Assembly (NCBI GenBank): GCA_964433635.1
Contig: CAYSSG010000003.1
Span: 25,028 to 89,027 of the forward strand
Reading direction: 5' to 3'
DNA length: 64,000 nt
Origin: CAYSSG01 sp964433635
GTDB taxonomy: Bacteria > Atribacterota > Phoenicimicrobiia > Phoenicimicrobiales > Stramentimicrobiaceae
The first letter of the stretch is position 1. Every line of letters begins with the position of its first letter. The notes beneath the pieces were generated by a model, which was not told where the DNA came from, made no database searches, and saw nothing but the letters and a program-made list of their open reading frames with translations. The translations under genes were made by a program, and so were the position numbers. Below are positions 36,501 through 44,874 of the stretch, in pieces.

Positions 36501-38546
36501 ATCGCAGATGAATTAGATGTTTATCTCTATCCTGAAAATTTGCCCAGTAACATTGCCAATGCAAACGATTTAAATATGCTGGAAAAACAATTTCCTCATT
36601 CCAGGGTTTATATTGTCGTTGGGAGTGATGTCTTGTTGAATGCCACAGCTTATATGGATATCAGAAGTCAGGATTCTGTACTTCGCTTTCCGCATATTAT
36701 TTTCAGTCGAAAGGCATTGCATCTTTCCACACAGCTCCAGAAAAAGTACCAGAAAATTCTCAGTAGATTGGGGGAAGATGTTATTCAGTTAAATCTACAG
36801 GCACCTTTTGAAGAAATCAGTTCCAGCCAGATTCGAAAGAATATTGATAATCACCGTGATATCTCTGATTTGGTTGATCCCCTCGCAGAACGTTATATCT
36901 ATCAATTTGGACTGTACCAGAGAGAGCCACAGTATAAATCCACATTGCAGAAGGTTTATACCAGGATAGAAGTGGTTGAACATATGACAGAATCAGCTAT
37001 GGAAAAACTGGTAGAGGAGATTTTTCCCGAAAATTTAAGGGCAAAGGCATGGGACAGTCTGATGAAGTTCAATACTAAACTGAATCCCCGCATTATTCTC
37101 TTAAAGGATACCCATCACCTGGAAAAAGTTTTGGGTTTTGTGTCAGTTCATTGGATTCGTTCCAGCAGGTTATATCATGAATTTGAAGATCATCACATTT
37201 CACAGTATATCAGGGACCATGCTACCGGCCGAACGATTGTTCTTGATGGCATTTTTACCGTTGAGTCTGCCAGGAATACCTCACAGTTTACAAATTTAAT
37301 ACAGATTCTTTTAACCGAAGCCCTGACTTTTTGTCTTAAAAAAGATTATGATTATGCTGTTTTTAAAAATATGGTACCGGAAACAGATTCTCCTGAACTG
37401 ATAGAAACATTAACACTTTTTGGTTTTTCAAAAATACCGGTATCCAATATACCCCACGCTGTGATGACTGTTGATATACGTAAACCCTGCACCATAAGTA
37501 TGGATATAGAAACACTTATCAAGGATCCTTTTTTACAGAGTAAAAGGGTGACCGAGGCAATAGATCTTGCGCGAAAAAGTCTCCAGAGAGTAATGACCCA
37601 ATTATATCCCGGACATCTGTTAATTCCCTTTAACATTGATCTCATTAACCAATCGATTGCTGTTAGAGTATGCCAGGAAAACGGTGTATCTCCCATTCAG
37701 AATATCAGCCGAACCCTGGGGCCGTTGATGTGCGTTCCTTTTGGCAAAATCCTTCATAAGATGGTTGTGCCCAATACTGTTACCAAATCATTACATACGG
37801 ATAAAATATTTACCCCGGATATGCAGCACTTCAAGATTGATTCCTTCGGTTATTATATGAGTCTGGAAAACCAGATAAGAATGATCAAATCCTTTAATCG
37901 ACCCGTTTTGCTTATTGATGATTTACTGCATAAAGGGTATCGCCTCAAAGCGTTGAGTCCCTTGTTAAGGAAGGAAAATATTAAAGTCCACAAGATTATC
38001 GTAGGTTTACTATCGGGAAGGGGTAAGGAATTGGCTATGATTCAAAAACGTTCTGTAGAAAGTGCTTATTTCATTCCCAATCTTCGCATCTGGTTTAATG
38101 AAAGCGATTTATATCCCTTTTTTGGCGGTGATGGATTGTTCCGTCAGGAGCCGGAGCAGGGTAATCTGGTTCGTTCAGTGAATATGATTCTGCCTTATGC
38201 CTATCCTGTTTTTTTAAAGGGAGTAAATCCGGAAACAATTTATTGTTTTTCCGAAACATGCATAGAAAATGCAATCCAGATGATGAAGGCACTGGAAGAA
38301 GAATATCAATCCATCTATCACCGTAAATTGACTTTGGGGAACCTTGGAGAAGTATGCCTTTACCCGCGATACCCGGACCATGGAACACAGATGCATTATA
38401 ATCTCTCCATGGCAACTTCAATTTATTTAGAAAATGACCTGGAATTATTACTGAGAATCTGGGAAGGTGGCAGCAGGAGTAGACAGAAGAATTTATTGCT
38501 TTATCCTTATGCACAGGAATTTTCAATAAAAAAGGAGGTATTATGA
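33543..38546 (+). CDS. Giant multidomain protein: HD, helical repeats, NMNAT-like, GNAT-like, PRTase-like
   Basis: 1667 residues without membrane helices. An N-terminal HD phosphohydrolase-like domain has H192, H197 and the H226-D227 pair (AGHDIGKYG). Residues of about 350-920 are Leu/Ile-rich helices, probably HEAT or armadillo repeats. A nucleotidylyltransferase domain starts at FFPGSFDPFSLSH (P936-H946) and ends with SSSQIR (1093-1098), as in NadD and CoaD. The usual HxGH is altered to SLSH. About 1190-1310 resembles a GNAT acetyltransferase (VLGFVSVHWIR ... ETLTLFGFSK). About 1450-1500 has the PRPP-type loop VLLIDDLLHKG of phosphoribosyltransferases. Three neighbours follow without gaps, ending with a nicotinamidase. 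Large conserved proteins of this sort exist unnamed in some anaerobes, as far as I recall; I know of no function. Confidence 0.8.
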   Translation: MSKSQSSRNSEISEIVNHLFNSISRIDVLQHYGIELNDVNALVEIAGFKQGLSRIISKKSFGANHILDLFWEKFHAFDEKISKEQWLKQIYHFCQYLSFPETRSEFNTVSLTMKKMFILFLLTYRQILILSRQFETDSFVGKYPLSFLSVKEIRGLEQGEEYQRFLDAFYQLFVYEMMALSSEIYQYNTLDHVCGVHSLALSIARQLQKQGLSLNLDIISGSAAGHDIGKYGCRTSEERRVPYLHYYYTDLWFQRLHIPYIGHIAVNHSVWDLELENLSVESLILIYSDFRVKNKENTSQMNIYSLQESFQVILKKLDNIDEKKEKRYRRVFAKLKDFEDFLLEKSIDLELIPFSEKKVNPERKQRFFALLHGEDVIQQIKYLSLEHSFQLMFQLRNESAINSILESARSERSWQNLQEYLRIFSEYATYLNQNEKILTLKFLYEQLIFPEEGIRRRSAKLIGYLIASFDEKYRKEIPDDVCMEPSKVKSADLLKKYIQLFIEPTVKTSELNQYRIRENLPFMLDSLFQNSQGNQIIQYNHIIRKYYQKYNHNQVNGNIAKYLLQSLKYIPILHKQYIDPVMGHLLIRLLIHENETLRINALNVTDYLLDKISDKDPFLKICRLKLNEIKTCSLIPAENFLLYKLIKKVKARQSLAKQFQEYCLRDVQNIDRMYLNNLKSSTDAMIKQVQIDMLTERALSNPEEIVYTALHFCNILKVSSHEPIRNYAGRALIKIIPSLSLEQKNDISIELLKALEIDDFQYTKYIPYYLGQSIPFLPPREIDEFIDELENKIKISDQWTCTLLIRTIAVAISRYASYQKRHQEDQIVFQKRLLRMLGILMNGLAHHDLLVKRVTSMVIGKEIFASDHMTLKEKAGIFRLIAKKLLNLISPINQQDILLFFADSVLLHQLYVYISDYHFYEGGINLPVPESIAFFPGSFDPFSLSHKEIVREIEKLRMEVYLSVDEYSWSKRTQPHLFRKSLINMSIADELDVYLYPENLPSNIANANDLNMLEKQFPHSRVYIVVGSDVLLNATAYMDIRSQDSVLRFPHIIFSRKALHLSTQLQKKYQKILSRLGEDVIQLNLQAPFEEISSSQIRKNIDNHRDISDLVDPLAERYIYQFGLYQREPQYKSTLQKVYTRIEVVEHMTESAMEKLVEEIFPENLRAKAWDSLMKFNTKLNPRIILLKDTHHLEKVLGFVSVHWIRSSRLYHEFEDHHISQYIRDHATGRTIVLDGIFTVESARNTSQFTNLIQILLTEALTFCLKKDYDYAVFKNMVPETDSPELIETLTLFGFSKIPVSNIPHAVMTVDIRKPCTISMDIETLIKDPFLQSKRVTEAIDLARKSLQRVMTQLYPGHLLIPFNIDLINQSIAVRVCQENGVSPIQNISRTLGPLMCVPFGKILHKMVVPNTVTKSLHTDKIFTPDMQHFKIDSFGYYMSLENQIRMIKSFNRPVLLIDDLLHKGYRLKALSPLLRKENIKVHKIIVGLLSGRGKELAMIQKRSVESAYFIPNLRIWFNESDLYPFFGGDGLFRQEPEQGNLVRSVNMILPYAYPVFLKGVNPETIYCFSETCIENAIQMMKALEEEYQSIYHRKLTLGNLGEVCLYPRYPDHGTQMHYNLSMATSIYLENDLELLLRIWEGGSRSRQKNLLLYPYAQEFSIKKEVL

Positions 38547-39817
38547 TTCATTATTATCGCTTTCATAGAAAGATACTATTCTCTGACTTGAAAATTGAAA
38601 ATTTGCAAAGGGTAGATCCAGAATTGGTAAATAATAGGAAGAATAAATACCTTTATTATCTGGTGGGAAGAGACTGGCAAACAGTAAATCCCCTGGCTGT
38701 CCTTATTCATCCTGACCAGGTTTCCGGTAAAAAAGTTGAAATCAATATTTTGCAAAAACCTGACGAATCAAGTAAAGAATTCAGCATTTTTCCTGAATGG
38801 ATTCAGGAAAAAATCAAGCGCAAAGAAATTGGTCTCTGCAATTACACCTACCCCCGCTGGAAGCATCGCCTGGAATGGATACCCCCGGAGAGATGGCACG
38901 TAAATATTATAGGACTGGGAAATGTGGGCGGAACGCTTTTGACTGCTTTATGTTTACTGGGAGGTGATAGAATTGGGACCATAGGAATTTTTGATACCAA
39001 TGAAAAGGCTGTCTCCCGCTGGGAACAGGAAACAAACCAGATTATTGATGGTTCAAACCAGAGAATATTTCCTACTGTCAAAATCATTCCGTCTGAAGCA
39101 ATTTTTCAGGCTGATATGGTAGTATTCTGCATTTCTATAGGTGTTCCACCACCTGAAAAAGAAATTCAGGATGTAAGAATGATGCAACTGGAGGCTAATT
39201 CGGGGATTATCAGATATTATGCTCATCGAGCCCGGAAGACTCAATTTAACGGTATCTTTGCAGTTGTCTCTGATCCCATAGATCTGTTATGTCAGAGTGC
39301 CTTTCTGGCAAGCAATATGAATGAAGAGGGTCAATTGGACGGGAAAGGTCTCAGTGCCGATCAAATCAAAGGTTTTGGATTGGGAGTGATGCATGGTAGG
39401 GCTGTCTACTATTCCCGGAAGGATATCAGGACCAAGAATTATATTCATACGGGAAGGGTATTTGGCCCTCATGGCAAAGGATTGATTGTCGCTGATGATA
39501 TAAAAAATTATAATCAGGAGCAATCTCTGTCCCTAACGGAAAAGGTTTTACAGGCTAACATTGAGTTGAGAAAGATCGGTTATAAGCCTTATATTGCCCC
39601 AGCATTATCTTCTGGTGCCCTTTCATTAATTGCTTTAATCAAAGGACAGTGGCATTACAGTGCTGCATTTCTCGGAGGAATTTTCTGGGGTTCCAGAAAT
39701 CGACAGACACCCATTGGATTGGAATGGGAGCAATTTGACTTACCCGATCCATTATTCCTGAGACTGAATCATAGCTATAAAGAATTAAAAAAACAATCAC
39801 GCCTGTTGGAGAAATAG
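38543..39817 (+). CDS. Malate/lactate-dehydrogenase-like Rossmann protein
   Basis: 424 residues. An N-terminal region of about 115 residues has no match I know. It is followed by a dinucleotide-binding fold with GLGNVGG at 124-130, the acidic end of strand 2 in IGIFDTNE, and the segment VVSDPIDLLCQSAF, which parallels TNPVD of malate and lactate dehydrogenases. GFGLGVMHGRAVYYSRK resembles the region after the catalytic loop, but the catalytic Arg/His pair is not clear. The start overlaps the giant gene as ATGA with a strong GGAGG site, so it is coupled to it. It probably uses or senses NAD(P); the substrate is unknown. Confidence 0.68.
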   Translation: MIHYYRFHRKILFSDLKIENLQRVDPELVNNRKNKYLYYLVGRDWQTVNPLAVLIHPDQVSGKKVEINILQKPDESSKEFSIFPEWIQEKIKRKEIGLCNYTYPRWKHRLEWIPPERWHVNIIGLGNVGGTLLTALCLLGGDRIGTIGIFDTNEKAVSRWEQETNQIIDGSNQRIFPTVKIIPSEAIFQADMVVFCISIGVPPPEKEIQDVRMMQLEANSGIIRYYAHRARKTQFNGIFAVVSDPIDLLCQSAFLASNMNEEGQLDGKGLSADQIKGFGLGVMHGRAVYYSRKDIRTKNYIHTGRVFGPHGKGLIVADDIKNYNQEQSLSLTEKVLQANIELRKIGYKPYIAPALSSGALSLIALIKGQWHYSAAFLGGIFWGSRNRQTPIGLEWEQFDLPDPLFLRLNHSYKELKKQSRLLEK

Positions 39818-40909
39818 ATGGATCAGGATTTGATGATACTTATGCCGGGTCAGACATCTTCAGAATTCCGTAATATGGTTGAAAAAGCGGTTGCTGAATA
39901 CCCGGATCGCTTCATTACCCGCTCACAGGATATTCCGCCTCTCCAAAATAAAAGAATATTATGGGCTATTGAATTAGATGAATGTGGTTTCAATATTAAC
40001 CTGGATGAGATGTTACAGAAGATTGCCCAGAGAGGTGACGAGGCACTGAAGAATGCACAGGGAGCAGTTATTATTCAGAGTCCTGTGGAATTATGGACCA
40101 AATGTACCGCCTATCGGATTATCTTCCAGACCAATCTGCTGGGTTGTTATTATATGGGTCATTCTGTTACAGAAGCAACGCGAAATCTAGTCAATTTTAT
40201 TACCTGGCAAAAACATTCCAGGATATCTTTATCTGAGATTTACAGGAGAAACATCAGTCATCTGGTTCGCAGGCTGATTCAAAGTGACCCTGTCACTATC
40301 CTGAATCCAAAAATCTTAGTACTTTATTCTAATCCCAGGAAAACTTCCAACACGATGATGCTCTGGCAAATAGTGAAAGGATATATTCCCTATCGAGACG
40401 AAGATTTGGTCGAGCAGCATATAGAAAATGGTACAATTGTTGACTGCCGGGGTTGTCTCTATAAGACCTGCCTGCATTATAGTGAAAGGAAAGGCTGTTT
40501 TTATGGTGGAATTGTTGTCCAGGAGATATTACCTGCCATTGAGAAAGCCGATTATCTGGTATGGCTCTGCCCAAATTATAACGATGCTGTTTCAGCCAAG
40601 ATGATGGCGGTGATCAATCGGCTGACTGTTCTCTACCGGAGGATTAATTTTCATCAGAAGACCTTCTTTGCACTTATTGTATCAGGAAACTCAGGTAGTG
40701 AAAATGTAGCTATGCAGCTGATCGGAGCATTGAATGTTAATAAAGGTTTCCGGCTCCCTCCTTATTTTGCTTTAACGGCAATTGCTAATGATCCGGGTTC
40801 GATACAGGATATATCTGATATTAGGGAGAGGGCACAGCGCTTTGCTCAGAATATATGCCGGGAGATAGGTCTTACTGCAGATAAAAATGATTATAAAGGA
40901 GATGAATAA
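39818..40909 (+). CDS. Iron-sulfur-flavoprotein-like NADPH:FMN reductase family protein
   Basis: 363 residues in two parts. The N-terminal 160 residues are of unknown type. The C-terminal part, from KILVLYSNPRKTSNTM on, is a flavodoxin-like NADPH-dependent FMN reductase domain. A cysteine cluster lies at about residues 207-226 (DCRGCLYKTC ... KGCFYGG), at the place where related iron-sulfur flavoproteins bind [4Fe-4S]; WLCPNYNDAVSAKM marks the flavin site. The start codon follows the previous stop with no gap. Together with the LDH-like neighbour this suggests redox chemistry on a nucleotide or nicotinamide-type substrate, which is inference. Confidence 0.68.
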   Translation: MDQDLMILMPGQTSSEFRNMVEKAVAEYPDRFITRSQDIPPLQNKRILWAIELDECGFNINLDEMLQKIAQRGDEALKNAQGAVIIQSPVELWTKCTAYRIIFQTNLLGCYYMGHSVTEATRNLVNFITWQKHSRISLSEIYRRNISHLVRRLIQSDPVTILNPKILVLYSNPRKTSNTMMLWQIVKGYIPYRDEDLVEQHIENGTIVDCRGCLYKTCLHYSERKGCFYGGIVVQEILPAIEKADYLVWLCPNYNDAVSAKMMAVINRLTVLYRRINFHQKTFFALIVSGNSGSENVAMQLIGALNVNKGFRLPPYFALTAIANDPGSIQDISDIRERAQRFAQNICREIGLTADKNDYKGDE

Positions 40910-40910
40910 A

Positions 40911-41453
40911 ATGAAGAAGGCTTTGTTCATTGTGGATGTACAAAGAGATTTTTTAACAGGAGGTTCCTTGGCGTTAGAAAACGCTGAAAAAGTCATTCCG
41001 GTTATTAATCGATTGATGGATAAGTTTGATCTGGTACTGGCTTCAAAGGATTGGCATCCTCAACAGACAATCCATTTTGAGAGGTGGCCAGTTCATTGTG
41101 TCGCAGACAGTAAAGGTGCTGAGTTTTATCCTGATCTTGAGACAGGTAGGATTGACCAGGTATTTTATAAGGGAACAGATGATAAGGATGACGGATATTC
41201 TGCCTTTGAGGCTACCAATGTCAAGCTGGTAGAATTTCTGAAAGAAAAGGGTATTACAGACCTGTACATCAGCGGAATTGCATTGGAATTCTGTGTAAAA
41301 TCTTCCGCTCTGGATGCACTCAGGGCCGGTATCAGGGTATTTTTAATTCGTGATGCAATTGCTATATTTTCCAAACAGGAAGAGGAGATTAAAAAGCATT
41401 ATTCAGAAATGGAAGAAGCAGGGGCTCAGATCATACTCTCCCATCAGGTTTAA
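40911..41453 (+). CDS. pncA: Nicotinamidase-like cysteine hydrolase
   Basis: 180 residues of the isochorismatase/nicotinamidase family. The catalytic Asp is in IVDVQRDFLTGG (about residue 9), the metal-site sequence is ASKDWHPQQTIHF, the Lys is in FYKGTD, and the nucleophile Cys is in GIALEFCVKSSALDA. These four match PncA, which converts nicotinamide to nicotinate. I start at ATG 40911, set by AAAGGAG that overlaps the previous stop; the frame is open from 40887. It is the last gene of the four-gene operon and is the main clue that the cluster deals with pyridine nucleotides. Confidence 0.82.
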   Translation: MKKALFIVDVQRDFLTGGSLALENAEKVIPVINRLMDKFDLVLASKDWHPQQTIHFERWPVHCVADSKGAEFYPDLETGRIDQVFYKGTDDKDDGYSAFEATNVKLVEFLKEKGITDLYISGIALEFCVKSSALDALRAGIRVFLIRDAIAIFSKQEEEIKKHYSEMEEAGAQIILSHQV

Positions 41454-41737
41454 TTCCGTTCTTCCGGTCTGATAGATAGCTGTATGGAATTCTCTGTTCA
41501 TTCTGCCCCTGCCTTTATATTCCTCTTATTATTTCCCAGGGATAAATCCAGCCCTGTATTTTAAATAAGCTCTTTCTTGCTACTGTGATCTCCATGATGA
41601 TCTTTACCCTATTTTCCTTTTATGATCATGCAGTTTTGCAAATGGGGTTTCCATAAATTGAATTAAATGCTATTTTATAGGAAAGAATGCAACATAAAAC
41701 ACATACGATAGGTAAGACTGGATAGGAGGAGGTCAAA

Positions 41738-42184
41738 TTGAAAAAATTTCCTGAAAATAATATTGAAAAATACTGGCAGGAAAAAGAGCGGGAAACGGGT
41801 GAAGAGATAACGGGGAAGGGTATGTGTGAATATGTTGAAGGCTTCCCCGGGATGAAGGAAAAAACATGGGGACTTCTCTATTACACGAAAAAATCCTTTT
41901 ATTTTCAAACCTTTCCCAAGAAAAGCTTGTTCACCTCTTTGATGGGAAATGGGCAGAAGAAAGATTTGGCCAAAAGGATGTCTTTCCAGATATCCTGGAA
42001 AGAGGTCAAAGATATGTCTCTTCCTGCCCAAAGAAACATCTTTTTTTCCTTTTTATCACCCCCGGATTATCGGGTATATATAACATATCAGATTGAAAGT
42101 CGGCAAGAAATGCTTATTCTGGCGATGTATTCCCGGAAGAATAGGGATCAGTTTATAGATTATTATCATCAATATGTAAAATAA
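41738..42184 (+). CDS. Uncharacterised 148-residue protein
   Basis: I do not recognise this family. It begins with TTG 41738 behind an excellent AGGAGGAGGT site. It is basic and rich in Phe, Trp and Tyr, without membrane helices. The segment KGMCEYVEGFPGMK, alternating strands (TWGLLYYTKKSFYF, YRVYITYQIESRQ) and a final helix (NRDQFIDYYHQYV) suggest a small PH-like or beta-barrel fold. The 284 bases before it hold no gene that I can see. Confidence 0.55.
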   Translation: MKKFPENNIEKYWQEKERETGEEITGKGMCEYVEGFPGMKEKTWGLLYYTKKSFYFQTFPKKSLFTSLMGNGQKKDLAKRMSFQISWKEVKDMSLPAQRNIFFSFLSPPDYRVYITYQIESRQEMLILAMYSRKNRDQFIDYYHQYVK

Positions 42185-42287
42185 AGCGATTTCTATTCCA
42201 GACTTTTTAACTGCAGTTTTTTGATAGGTTAAAAAGAGATAAGATTGAAACTATGACTTATTTGATTACAGGATGATAGGGGAGGTT

Positions 42288-42938
42288 ATGCAAAAGCCAG
42301 ATTACTATTTTACCATAGGTCATTCCGCACAGGTTAAAAATACGATTCAAAAGAGTCGTTTTATTGCCTCAATCCGGGAGATAGGGATCGAGCATGATGG
42401 TAGAACGTTTTTGAAAGCAATGATTCAGCAGTTTCCTGATGCCACACATCATTGCTGGGCTTACAGATTGGGTATAGGCAGTGAAGAACTGTCTCAATAT
42501 TCTGATGCCGGTGAGCCGTCTAATTCAGCAGGCCTCCCTATATTACAGGCGATCAGGCAAGCCGGGATAACTAATGTAATGATCGTGGTTTGTCGTTATT
42601 TCGGGGGAATCAAATTAGGTATCAGCGGACTGATAAAGGCCTACCGCATGACAGCTTTGATGGCTTTAAGGTCGGCAGGAAAGATAAGAAAATATCCTTT
42701 GAGGGAGATGATTCTGACAGATATTGACTATCCGGTTTTGGGAACTGTCTTGCAGTTGATTGAGACTCAAAAGGGGCGAATCGGTGATATTCAGTACGGA
42801 GAAAAGGTTAAAATCATCCTTTATCTTTCCGATTCGCTACAGGAATGGATGGCGGAAGTGCTACAGAATGTTACACAAGGTAAAGCTCTGATCCGAATAG
42901 GCGGTATACATTGGTACCCGGATGAACGGAAGGTTTAG
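42288..42938 (+). CDS. IMPACT/YigZ family protein
   Basis: 216 residues with the YigZ/IMPACT hallmarks: IQKSRFIASIREI at the N-terminus, DATHHCWAYRLG, SDAGEPSNSAGLPIL and VVCRYFGGIKLG. The C-terminal ferredoxin-like part is the domain added in bacterial YigZ. The family has been linked to translation-stress regulation in eukaryotes; in bacteria its role is unclear. The start at 42288 is set by GGGGAGG directly upstream. Confidence 0.9.
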   Translation: MQKPDYYFTIGHSAQVKNTIQKSRFIASIREIGIEHDGRTFLKAMIQQFPDATHHCWAYRLGIGSEELSQYSDAGEPSNSAGLPILQAIRQAGITNVMIVVCRYFGGIKLGISGLIKAYRMTALMALRSAGKIRKYPLREMILTDIDYPVLGTVLQLIETQKGRIGDIQYGEKVKIILYLSDSLQEWMAEVLQNVTQGKALIRIGGIHWYPDERKV

Positions 42939-43047
42939 ATCTCTGGTCATATTTTAAGAAAGAATTACGAGATTTTTTTAATGGTTAGCCCATATCAGTG
43001 GTCAACAAGAAACATTCTAGAACCAATAGATGAAAGGAAGAAGAGAC

Positions 43048-43539
43048 ATGAAAACAATTGTTGTCTATTATTCACTGTCCGGAAATACTCGTGATATTGC
43101 TGAAAGAATCGGATCAAGAATCCAGGCAGATTTAGAAGAAATTAAAGATAATAGAAATAGAAGGGGTATCTTAGGATTTATTGCCAGCGGCAACGAGGCC
43201 TATCAAAGGTTGTCAACCCCAATTGATAAGCTAAAGAGAGATCCTTCTCAATATGATTGTGTCATTATAGGAACCCCGATTTGGGGAGGAAATATATCAA
43301 CACCAGTGCGTACTTTTTTAAGAGAATATAAGGATACTTTTAAGAAGGTTACCTTCTTCTGTACAAGTATAGGTACTGATCCTAAATCCGTATTTGCGGT
43401 TATGGAAGAGATTACAGGTAGAAAGCCATTAGCGGTAATGAATTTTACACGACGGGACTTGAAAAAGCAATATCACCTTGAGATGGTAGAAGAACTTATC
43501 CAAAAGATTCAATCAGTCGAAGGAACTCCCAGGAAATGA
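43048..43539 (+). CDS. Flavodoxin
   Basis: 163 residues. The FMN phosphate loop is YYSLSGNTRDIAERI at about residues 6-20, and the aromatic loop is IIGTPIWGGNISTPVRTFL. The final helix is normal. It is a typical short-chain flavodoxin of the Flavodoxin_4 group, a cytoplasmic electron carrier or an NAD(P)H-dependent reductase. AGGAAGAAG precedes ATG 43048. The stop overlaps the next gene as ATGA. Confidence 0.86.
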   Translation: MKTIVVYYSLSGNTRDIAERIGSRIQADLEEIKDNRNRRGILGFIASGNEAYQRLSTPIDKLKRDPSQYDCVIIGTPIWGGNISTPVRTFLREYKDTFKKVTFFCTSIGTDPKSVFAVMEEITGRKPLAVMNFTRRDLKKQYHLEMVEELIQKIQSVEGTPRK

Positions 43540-43952
43540 TGAACAGGCAGCAATTTGAATTTGTCGTCACCCAGGCAATTGGGGAATTACCGGAATATTT
43601 CAGGGAAAAGATGGAGAATATCTCCATTCATATCGAAGACCTTCCCGATCAGAATATTCTAAAAAGCCTGGGCTATCCCTCTCCCTATTCCATTCTGGGT
43701 TTCTATCAGGGGATACCGGCAACTCGAAGAGGAATTCATTACCGTAATGTCATGCCGGATCGGATTTTCATCTTTCGAATGCCGATTTTATCAAGGAACA
43801 GGGATAAGCAATCCATTATCGATGCGGTGAAGCGGGTAGTAAAGCATGAAATAGGACACTATTTCGGGCTCAGTGAGCAGGATTTGTTTGTCATAGAGAA
43901 TGAACAATCAATAAATAGACATAAAATAAATAAAGATGGTAAGCTTGTCTGA
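43536..43952 (+). CDS. Metallopeptidase family protein (MpmA/COG3824-like zincin)
   Basis: 138 residues with the zincin motif KHEIGHYFGLSEQDL near residue 110. The upstream PDRIFIFRMPIL and the start FEFVVTQAIGELPEYF match the small minimal gluzincins of COG3824 (Peptidase_MA-like). Function in the cell is unknown; a proteolytic role is inferred from the intact HExxH. It begins inside the flavodoxin stop (ATGA) and ends 14 bases before the convergent pyrD stop. Confidence 0.8.
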   Translation: MMNRQQFEFVVTQAIGELPEYFREKMENISIHIEDLPDQNILKSLGYPSPYSILGFYQGIPATRRGIHYRNVMPDRIFIFRMPILSRNRDKQSIIDAVKRVVKHEIGHYFGLSEQDLFVIENEQSINRHKINKDGKLV

Positions 43953-43965
43953 CAGGTTTAATTTA

Positions 43966-44874
43966 CTAACAGGCAATGCCGATTATTTCCGAAATATTAG
44001 ACATATGATGATGAGCCAGATAATTTTCTAAATCATAAAGGATATCTTCACCTATTCTGGGATTGATGAAATTTGCCGTACCGATCTGAACTGCACGGGC
44101 ACCGGACATTAAAAATTCCAGTACATCCTGACAGGTCATGATTCCTCCTATACCCATGACAGGAATCGTTATGTCAGTGGAAACTTCATGGACCATTCTC
44201 AGTGCAACCGGTTTGATACAGGGACCGGACAACCCGGCATAGGTATTCTCGAAAACCCTGGCTCTTTTACGGATATCAACAGCAAAGGCTTTAAAGGTAT
44301 TTACCAGGGATACGGCATCTGCACCTTCCTGTTCGCAAGTTCGGGCTATTCTGATGATATTTTCGGCATCCGGACTCAGCTTAACCATCAGGGGAACTCG
44401 GGTTACCTTTCTGACTTCTCTGACCACTTTTCTGGTGGTTGATTCCTTTATGCCGAAGGGGATACCTCCCTCTCTGATATTGGGGCAGGAGATGTTTAAT
44501 TCAATCATATCAACATTCTCCTGCGATATTTTTTCACAGGATTGAATATAATCCTCGAGCGTTGATCCGCTGATATTAATAATATGAACCAGGTCAAGAG
44601 ACTTCATATAGGGAAGTTCATTTTTAATAAAGGCATCGACACCAGGATTTTCCAGTCCTACACTATTCATTATTCCGGATGCTGTTTCCCAGACCCTGAT
44701 TCCTGAATTACCAGGTCTGGGATGAAGTGTTAATCCCTTGCTGACCAAGCCACCCAGTTTTTCAATGTTGTATATCTCGGCATATTCTCTGCCGAATCCG
44801 AAGGTTCCGGAAGCCATAATGACGGGATTCTTAAAGAAAATATCTGCAAATCGGATTTCCAGTAGTTTATTCAT
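43966..44874 (-). CDS. pyrD: Dihydroorotate dehydrogenase B, catalytic subunit
   Basis: 302 residues of the class 1B enzyme. FMN-site segments are NPVIMASGTFGFG near the start, ELNISCPNIREGG with the catalytic Cys at about 130, and VMGIGGIMTCQDVLEFLMSGA, near the phosphate loop, towards the C-terminus. It oxidises dihydroorotate in pyrimidine synthesis and passes electrons to the PyrK subunit. I choose the start at 44874, which matches family length; the open frame extends 46 residues further but only through the pyrK end. It overlaps pyrK by eight bases, so translation is coupled. Confidence 0.92.
   Translation of the reverse strand: MNKLLEIRFADIFFKNPVIMASGTFGFGREYAEIYNIEKLGGLVSKGLTLHPRPGNSGIRVWETASGIMNSVGLENPGVDAFIKNELPYMKSLDLVHIINISGSTLEDYIQSCEKISQENVDMIELNISCPNIREGGIPFGIKESTTRKVVREVRKVTRVPLMVKLSPDAENIIRIARTCEQEGADAVSLVNTFKAFAVDIRKRARVFENTYAGLSGPCIKPVALRMVHEVSTDITIPVMGIGGIMTCQDVLEFLMSGARAVQIGTANFINPRIGEDILYDLENYLAHHHMSNISEIIGIAC

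Noticed and set aside
36795..36983. Minus-strand open frames inside the giant gene
   Set aside because: Shadows of a clearly coding frame with recognisable motifs; no own signals.
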